Below the pieces are notes generated by a model that was given only the letters and a program-made list of their open reading frames with translations, did not search any database and was not told where the DNA came from. Shown here one piece after another: positions 57,125 to 64,000 of a stretch of 64,000 nucleotides of DNA. Position 1 is the first letter of the stretch; every line of letters starts with the position of its first letter. Origin of the DNA: Darksidea phi (lineage: Eukaryota > Ascomycota > Dothideomycetes > Pleosporales > Lentitheciaceae); contig JASJFT010000108.1 in assembly GCA_030770425.1 (NCBI GenBank), forward strand, positions 87,015-151,014. The letters are read 5' to 3'. The position numbers and the translations under genes are program-made.

Positions 57125-57587
57125 GGTCGTTGTTGAGGGGTGATGGGGGATAGGGGTTGCACTTTGCCGAGGTGGAATGTGCAGTATGTACTTTCTATGG
57201 ATGAGGGTATCGTTATGGGAAGGGTCGTTAGGCTTATTGCCCATGGAGGTTGTGCGTAACACCTCAATGAATATAAACGTTGATTGACGTCATTTGCTTG
57301 CTCTTGATTTTTGTGAGATGTAATGTTCCTGCGTGCATGTTAGTTATATCAGATATGGAATTTTGTGTTCTCATAGAAATAGCATTGATCTGTGTACTCT
57401 GACTGATGATTTGCTTTGTCCATTCATCTTTGACTTCATGACCTTGCGTGATGGTGGTACACATCCCGGCTCTCCAATGGCTCTGGATATAATCACGTGT
57501 GTGAAAACGGCTGAGGAGTCCGGAGGTAGATGAGATGCTAAGAATGAATCATTACAGTGCCTTCTAAAAGGAGAAGAAAAAAATTGC
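57125..57587. other. Intergenic between the small gene and tRNA terminator
   Basis: About 460 bp, AT-rich. It carries the small gene's 3' end. Nothing else was recognised. Confidence 0.35.
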
Positions 57588-57598
57588 AAAAAAAAAAA
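57588..57598 (-). terminator. Pol III terminator of tRNA-Ala
   Basis: On the transcribed (minus) strand a run of 11 T follows the tRNA 3' end by four bases, a strong RNA polymerase III stop. A second run of seven lies just beyond. Confidence 0.85.
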
Positions 57599-57602
57599 GA
57601 AA

Positions 57603-57705
57603 TGGACTTGCTGGGAATCGAACCCAGGACCCCTCCCAGTTGCATACGGTCGTCTTTTCAGACTAGAAATGCGAAGGGAGTATTATACCCCTAAACCACA
57701 AGCCC
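57603..57705 (-). tRNA. tRNA-Ala(CGC) with a 31-nt intron
   Basis: The acceptor stem GGGCTTG pairs with CAAGTCC, including the G3:U70 wobble that marks alanine tRNAs, and the discriminator base is A. The anticodon stem CTCCC/GGGAG and loop TTCGCA-T give anticodon CGC (codon GCG). The T arm GGTTCGATTCC is intact and contains the B box. A 31-nt intron sits after position 37, the standard place. Its ATGC near the 3' end can pair with GCAT at the anticodon, as in the usual pre-tRNA helix. The mature length is 72 nt before CCA addition. Pol III termination follows. Confidence 0.9.
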
Positions 57706-58622
57706 ATGCGGATTGATGGATAACTGAGCAGTGTTATAAATTATAACATGGGGCTTTTGAGATTCTAAATGTTCGGATACTAAAGAGCAATTTCTCTCAG
57801 CTTTTTAGACCCTTTTCGGACAAATGTGAAAATGACTTCACAAGAGAGGGTTAGGTGTTTTGAAAAAAGTTTCCTCGAGAGTCGGCCTTACCGGGGTCGC
57901 ATCCCATCGTCATTGGCTGGTTGAGTGTGTATGCCTAATTGACGCCCGGGGTCGTCGGCACGTAGGTTCCGTTGATTGGATGGCTAATCTCATCACATGT
58001 CGTCACCCCAGAGCGGACACCAAACAAATCTCTAATTTAGCGGACATCATGGCGATTGGCGGGAGCCTGCTTGTACATTTTAGTAATCGAGTTCTACCAA
58101 CAGGACTTCGATGATTCGAATTTGGTCCTGTACATACTAAGTAGGCGCATATGGAAAACGGGTGACCATAACGCGCAAATGCGATCTCAAAATCTTTCAG
58201 GTTCAAGATTCGGCGTCGGGAGTCGTCACTTGTATAAGTCCTGGCACTGCGACTGGCGAAGCAATAAACTTCTTGCCTGGTTCTGGACGGTGATCCTTCT
58301 GTCTGGCCCCCAAATCTCTCTGTGTGGCACTCAAACCGTGCCCTCCCGTACGCCCATAAGCCCCCTAACGACTTCTCGCGCTACAAAGTGCTATGGCCGG
58401 GAGGCATTACTTACAGACTCTTTGTTAGGATTCGTCGTGTTTTGCACACCTCTAAGTCTTCAAGTGCTTCAATCTTTTTCATACCGCTCTGTCTGATAAC
58501 CGTGCCTCTAGAGAGGGAACGCTTCCCAAGTTGTTTTCCTGCGCTGCGCACAATGCTTTATTAGCTACAAAGCTTCCATTTCTCGGCCCTCTGCGTTCCA
58601 GTTGATACACTTCCATTCGAAG
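57706..58622. other. Intergenic upstream of the broken NLR-type gene
   Basis: About 915 bp of lower GC. An open frame at 58056-58496 shows no family similarity and lies in the likely promoter or leader of the downstream gene. No other feature was supported. Confidence 0.4.
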
Positions 58623-61600
58623 ATGGCGTCGCGGGATAGCTACACAGTTGGATGGCTTTGCGCTCTCCCGGTGGAGCTCGCGGCGGCCAAGGCCATGCTT
58701 GACGACATCCACCCTAGCCTACCTCTGGATCCGAATGTTAACGACACCAACAGCTATGTCCTGGGAAGTATCGGTGGTCATAACGTCGTACTCGCATCCT
58801 CACCCTCTGGCGTTTATGGCAGCACCTCAGTTGCGGCTGGAACGAAACGAATGCTTGAGAGCTTCAAATCCATCCGGTTCAGCCTGATGGTCGGCATTGG
58901 AGGAGGAGCACCAAATACGAAGAACAATATCGTTCTGGGCGATATTGTTGTCAGTAAACCGACGGCGACCCGGCCGGGCCTCATGCTGTACGATTTTCAG
59001 ACCTCCAGCCACGATCAGTTTACCGGCACCAAGGCATTGAAGAAGCCATCAAACCTGCTCCTCACAGCAGCAGGCAAGGCCGAGACGAACAGTATCCTTG
59101 GCGAAAGTCAGATACCTCGTTATATCTCCGATGTTGTATCGACAGATCCCACGACCTTTGCCAACCCAGGTCCGGATAAGGACGTCCTCTTCGACTCGGA
59201 CTATGAGCATATAACCACAGGATCCGCAGAGAATAGATACAATCATTGCGACCCGAACAGAATTCTCAGTCGACCACGGCGAGAGAACCAGGACCCTAAA
59301 GTATATTATAGCCTGATTGCGTCCGCGAACCTGTGGAAATCTAGTAAGGTAACCATGGACAAGTTGGCGCGCGAGCATGGTATTCTTTGTTTTGAAACAG
59401 AGGCGGCTGGTTTTTTGGACACCGATTAATACTTAATCATCCGCGGAGTTTGTGACTATACAGATTCACATCGCTCCAAGCTCTGGCATGGCTACGCCGC
59501 TGCTGCCGCCGCTGTATATGCAAAAGAGATTCTGTTGTTGATTCCAACAGCCCCAAAGGCAGCAACTCTGACGGTAGATCAGACAGCGGACACAATGACG
59601 TTGTCGGCCCCTATTCTTAATACTTTGCTCATAACAAGACCCGAAATCGACCGAACTTCTCTGATTGCATTAAAGGGACGGAGAGCCGATAGTACCTGCG
59701 ACTAGATCGTACAATATTCGAGCTACCAAGAATAGCTGGCCGGAGGTGGTCCACTACTTCTTTAGATCTTAGGACGCCCTGGAAAGGGGGAAACCATAAT
59801 ATCTATCTATCTTTCAGAAGTATTACAGCCAGTAATAGACCCGAAAGACGGTATTCTTCTCTACTACTTTATTAGTAACCGAGACAGAAATCGGAACACA
59901 GCGCTGACCATTATAAGAGGGATCCTATTCTAGTAGCTCAGCTTCCAACCCTATCTAGCACAACATATCAAAACCTACTTTAAAGGCTCTAAATCAAGAA
60001 AATATACCATTTCCAGCTTTGTCTCCTTGTAGAGGCTTTTCCTTATCATACTAAGTCAAAGCGGGTCTACTCAAGTAGTATGTGTACTAGATAGACTGGA
60101 CGAATACGAAAAGAAAACTCTCAGGCAACTCCTTGACGCCTCGGGGACTACATCTCGAAAGCCGAGGAGATACCAACACCAAAATTAAGGCTTATTTGTC
60201 TATCCCGCCCTCAACCAGTCTTTCTAGAGAACAAGCTCGGTCGATATTATCGGATCAAACTTGATAATTTGGAGAAAGAGACTAGGATAGACGTCGAGAG
60301 ATACATCTTTGCCGAAGTTGCCGAATTAAAGTCCGAGGGAAATCTGTCAGCCGACAATCTCCTGGATGTTCAGCAGGCCTTACAGGCCGGCTCCAATGGA
60401 ACCTTTTTATGGGTCGGATTTGTCGCGGATGAGCTCAAGGGAAGGACTTGGGAAAAAGTCCAGGAAGTCCTTCATCGAATGCCCAAGGGCCTTGGTGGAG
60501 TCTATCAGCGGCTGCTTCAGCTAGTTGAAGACAAAGAAAGGCTGATCCCCATGCTTCAATGGATTGTTCTCGCCGCCCGACCTTTAACAGTGGACGAATT
60601 GACAGCGGTGACGAAGACAAAGGCGTCAGACGCCCTGACGCCAAGTGACATGATAAGGGATCAACTTGCATCTTGCGGGCTGTTGGTGAGGCTCGAAGGA
60701 AACGTTGTGAATCTCGTTCACGAATCGGCAAAGGAGTTTTTCCAGAGTGAGCAAGTTAACATCAAAGGGATTGACATGTTCTACATGGACCAGACTATTC
60801 ATCTGGCCCTTATGCAGACCTGCCTAACTCCCATCGAAGAAAGTTACAAACCCTCCGACAAAATCAGCAACGCGTGCGTAAACAACAGCCTCTTGGCTTA
60901 TGCGTGTATGTACTGGCCAGAGCACTTCCGACATGCATTCGAGGTAATGAATGAGTCTCATTTTTCACGTCCGTTCTTCCTACCACAGTCTCCAATCCGG
61001 GAGGGTTGGTGGGAGTGCTATTGGGAAGAGGAAAAATACGGCGGAGTCACACCCACGTTCACTCTCTTGCACCTGGCTGCGTACTTCGGCAACGTAGGCT
61101 GGACCAAAATGTTACTCAAACAGTATGGTACAGATCATGTAGCCTCTCGCCGTCTCACCCGGCAAAAAGATAACTATAGCCGTGCGCCGCTTTTCTGGGC
61201 CGCCACTAGGGACTATAAAGACGCGGCGGAATTCCTGATCAGTCGTGGCGCCAGGATTAATGCTAAGGATCGGAGCGGATTGACTGCACTATATATTGCC
61301 GTTACTTTAGATCACAAGGACGTCGTGGATCTGCTGCTAGGCTCGGGCGCTCGGATCGAGGGCAAGGCTACTTACGGCGACACGCCGTTGATTAGAGCTA
61401 TCTAAGCAAATTCTGAGGAAAATATCAAGGTGCTTCTTAAACGTGGTAAGAAGGTGAACAAATTACCGCTTCCTCCTGGAGTTACCTCTCTAAAAGGCCC
61501 TAAGGAACCAGTGGACGAGCGAGTTCAAGAGCTGCTGAAGCTTCAAGAACAGCTATTTGCCAGACGGTACGCGAATTCTTCAAGAAGCGTTACTATTATT

Positions 61601-62524
61601 CTCAATACTCTGGCTGCATCCTTCTACTTTCCACCTATTTATAATATGGTAAGCTTCTACTTAAAGCACTCGTCGTTTGGTCGCTGGGAGGTGATACACG
61701 TGCTACAGGACCTCGTCAAGAATAGCAAAGAAGACAAGTTGCGACAATAGGGTAATTCTTATCTCAAGTATACTAAATAGCTGATTGATAGGAAGCGCGA
61801 AAAAAACCTCGCGCGTGTGACATGGCTTTCGGCCGATATATATGAAATGTGCTCTACTGGAGACCTGCAGGACTTGCTGGTTATTAGACTTCTCATAGGC
61901 GCGGAATCCGCTTATCTGTCAGCTTTGAGCCACTGGATAGAAGGCCGTGACATCTTGACTGCAATATACGCATCGTGGTCGTCCACTGCCTATCACAGAG
62001 ACTTAGGGGAGTACGTACACAAGGGACTTTCCTACTACCTGAAGGATTTTGATAGCAACATCCGGAATGGACAAAGCGCAGAGTGCATCGCTCGGACGGA
62101 AACCCTCTTCACGGCGCAAGTATCGGTCCTAAAGACGAAGGAAGTGAAGCCAATGGAATACCACGCGACGCTCAACGCTGAGTACTACGAAGGATATATC
62201 GGCAGCCCCTATGAGGAACAATTGTTTAGCCATACAAACCAAGCAGTCGCCAATGAGTTCATGCGCTACAGCAAAGCCCGGAATTCCACCGACTTGTATC
62301 TCTACCTAAAGGGCCTTTTCCAATTCGCCGAACGTGCGAAAGAAAAAGGACAGGACGCGTTCTTCAACATGCCTCCCGCGGCATATCTCATGATCTGTCA
62401 GAAAGACCCCAAGGCCCACCAATGGCTGCTAGCTGAGGCGGTCCCAGAAACGATGAGTATCTTGATATCAGGACTAGAACAAGGACTAGTTCAAAGGCGG
62501 GCATATAAAGCTCTTGTGGAGTGA
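58623..62524 (+). pseudogene. Broken NLR-type gene: nucleoside phosphorylase - NACHT - ankyrin
   Basis: About 3.9 kb in one ancestral reading frame, broken by ten stops and one frameshift. Codons 1-268 form a PNP_UDP-type nucleoside phosphorylase domain (YTVGWLCALPVELAAAKAML, LMVGIGGGAP, GDIVVSKP, CFETEAAGFLDTD), cut by TAA at 59427; the domain end ([20 protein letters not shown]) continues in frame after the stop. A NACHT-like NTPase follows at about 59760-60300 (GRPGKGET P-loop with Glu where Lys is expected, LLYYFISNRD, VCVLDRLDE) with TAGs at 59703, 59733, 59763, 59931, 59934 and 60030. One base appears lost near 60137-60145. The 60269-61402 part is open (FLWVGFVADELKGRTW, then ankyrin repeats such as APLFWAATRDYKDAAEFLIS). 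TAA at 61403 and TAGs at 61748 and 61778 interrupt the tail, which ends at 62524. Such fungal proteins are linked to self/non-self recognition (family knowledge). Stops fit C-to-T/G-to-A changes, as RIP produces. Confidence 0.85.
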
Positions 62525-62738
62525 CTCATTATTGGAAAGCAATATGACGTGCTAGTGTGTGTAACGATGCACCAAACGATGAAGCATCATCCTGGTCCCA
62601 TTGCTGGGGCAAACGGAATGCTGACTCAAGCGCTTGTTCCTACGAGTCATCTGTGGACATCACATTTGCATACCCAAATTTCTTTTTCCCCAACTTTTCC
62701 TTAATAAACGACGCTCGCAAGCCTCCGATACGGGCACC

Positions 62739-63723
62739 ATGGAGGGGTACACCGTCCGTTCCAGACGGCCCAAACTCTTGGCCTACGAAGAGATTCAAGA
62801 GTGGTCGCGAGATAACGAATTCATTCGTACCGGCTATCGTCCAGAAAAGCCCGATTACAAGGACATCTTCCTCAGCCTGACGTACGTGCACAACGAGACT
62901 TGCAATATATATACCCACTTGATCGGCGCGATACTGGTATGGCCTGTCGCATACATCTACATGCGGATTCTGCCCGAGCCCCAATACGACAACGTTCTAC
63001 CGGCAGACTATGTCATGTTCATCATCTTCTTCTTCTCTTGCGAGTTTTGTCTGCTCTCCAGCGCTACCTACCACCTGATGCAACCCCACTCGCATAATGT
63101 GGAACAATTCTGGCATCGAATGGACCTAACTGGGATTGCCGTCATTATCGCGGGCACATTCATTGCGGCCATTTACTACTTCTTCATCTGTCAACCGGCC
63201 TTCCAAATATTACACTGGGTCATTGTGAGTCACCTTGAGCGATCGGTCCCGCGATATGCTGATATGTGCTCCAGACCATAGTCTCAGGCTCGGCTTGCGT
63301 TGCTCTGATCTCGATACCTAAATCCAGAACACTGCGCTGGCGCACTCTGAGAGTGGTCGCCTTCTTCCTTTTCGGCCTGTCAGCCTTCGTTCCCCTACTA
63401 CATGGAGTCGGCCTACACGGGTCCGATTACATGTTCGGTTACATGGGAATGAAATGGTACTTGATAGAGCTTTCTTTGTATGCAACCGGAACTCTCATTT
63501 TCGCGGTAAGTAGGCTCATTGACTCTTATATTTGCAGGGACATGTGACTGACCAATAAGTGCAGACTCGGCCTCCCGAACGGTTCGCTCCGGGCAAGTTC
63601 GACTTGCTTGGCACCTCACATCAGATCTTCCATCTCCTCATCTTGGCAGCCATGTGGGTCAACTGCCTGGCCCTTACACAGAGTTTCAAATCGGTTCATA
63701 CATTAGATTTATGTCACCGCTAG
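62739..63723 (+). CDS. PAQR / hemolysin III-type membrane receptor (Izh-like)
   Basis: Seven-helix membrane protein of the progestin/adiponectin receptor family; fungal Izh members affect zinc and lipid homeostasis (family knowledge). Three exons, 62739-63224, 63275-63505 and 63565-63723, give 291 aa. Motifs are LSLTYVHNETCNIYTHLIGA (first helix entry), SSATYHLM (first zinc-ligand His), HRMDLTGIAVIIAGTF and, in the last exon, FDLLGTSHQIFHLLILAAMWV with the final two ligand histidines. The start MEGYTVRSRRP follows a good ATG context. The gene starts 214 bp after the broken NLR-type gene and appears intact. Confidence 0.93.
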
Positions 63724-63904
63724 TCATCTCTCGCAACACGAGGACTCGTGGAAACAAAGCTTGCTCGCTCTGCCTGCTGCGAAAAAATAGGAGCTCACAC
63801 AACTTGTAGGCTTTATAGACGCTGACTGAGTCGGCGATCTGAACGTCAGGCGTTCCACTCTTTTCATGTGTAGTTAAAATTTCAGTACTAGTCTTCAGAT
63901 ATAT

Positions 63905-63960
63905 TTGATTTGGATTTGCATAATAGGAGTCTCTTTAGAAGGTCCGCACGAAACACAGTA
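63905..63960. mobile_element. Single arm of the dispersed MITE family
   Basis: The stretch GGATTTGCATAATAGGAGTCTCTTTAGAAGGTCCGCACGAA-type (key parts GGATTT, CTCTTT and GGTCCGCACGAA followed by CACAGTAG) matches the right arm of the element at 7166-7312. The opposite arm is not seen to the left, so this copy is truncated or the hairpin is decayed. Confidence 0.5.
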
Positions 63961-64000
63961 GGAGTTTGTACACAGTAGAGGTGCTATACCCACACCTTAT

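Noticed and set aside
58056..58496. 146-codon frame upstream of the NLR-type pseudogene
   Set aside because: No domain, no splice structure and low-complexity composition; more likely promoter or leader sequence.

Overview
This is nuclear DNA of a filamentous ascomycete, most likely a dothideomycete of the Pleosporales type. Short GT-AG introns (mostly 45-130 nt), a gene about every 2.5 kb on both strands, and fungal single-copy genes (kapC-type bZIP factor, zuotin, ERG25, BCS1, GRIP golgin, Paf1, Arp8) support this. The lineage is inferred from gene content and protein style, not from an alignment. Exon coordinates below were worked out by hand from splice signals and protein continuity.

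Layout, left to right. 1-3.3 kb: an Nrd1-type RRM protein (minus, cut by the window start) divergent from BCS1. 3.6-7 kb: an OPT transporter with a long Ser-rich N-terminus, followed by a ~145-bp foldback MITE. 8-16.2 kb: an apparent nitrogen-scavenging cluster. It holds a one-polypeptide fusion of an isochorismatase-like cysteine hydrolase with an allophanate-hydrolase-type amidase (minus), a divergent NCS1 permease, and a large Zn2Cys6 regulator. 17.1-19.4 kb: arp8. 21.2-24.5 kb: pterin carbinolamine dehydratase and kapC. 26.3-28.9 kb: cytochrome c heme lyase and yip1. 29.7-31.6 kb: a small Cys-rich gene model and an F-box-like protein. 32.4-38.3 kb: a UFD1/zinc-finger protein, paf1 and erg25. 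39.1-42 kb: a divergent protein kinase whose last exon overlaps a polyproline reading frame. 42.9-50.4 kb: a universal stress protein, zuotin and a GRIP golgin. 51.4-56.3 kb: an SRPK-type kinase and a Golgi pH regulator. 56.9-57.7 kb: a 70-aa protein and an intron-containing tRNA-Ala(CGC). 58.6-62.5 kb: a broken NLR-type gene (nucleoside phosphorylase - NACHT - ankyrin) with ten in-frame stops and one frameshift, most of them in the NACHT part. 62.7-63.7 kb: a PAQR membrane receptor. The last ~100 bp carries one arm of the same MITE family.

Most genes are housekeeping and unrelated to their neighbours. The exception is the 8-16.2 kb cluster. Permease, hydrolase fusion and regulator fit uptake of a ureido or amide compound (biuret-like is my best guess), its hydrolysis to allophanate, and release of ammonium under a dedicated activator plus GATA-type nitrogen control. 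The fusion is read directly from the DNA; the substrate is inference. This is the best candidate here for an undescribed system.
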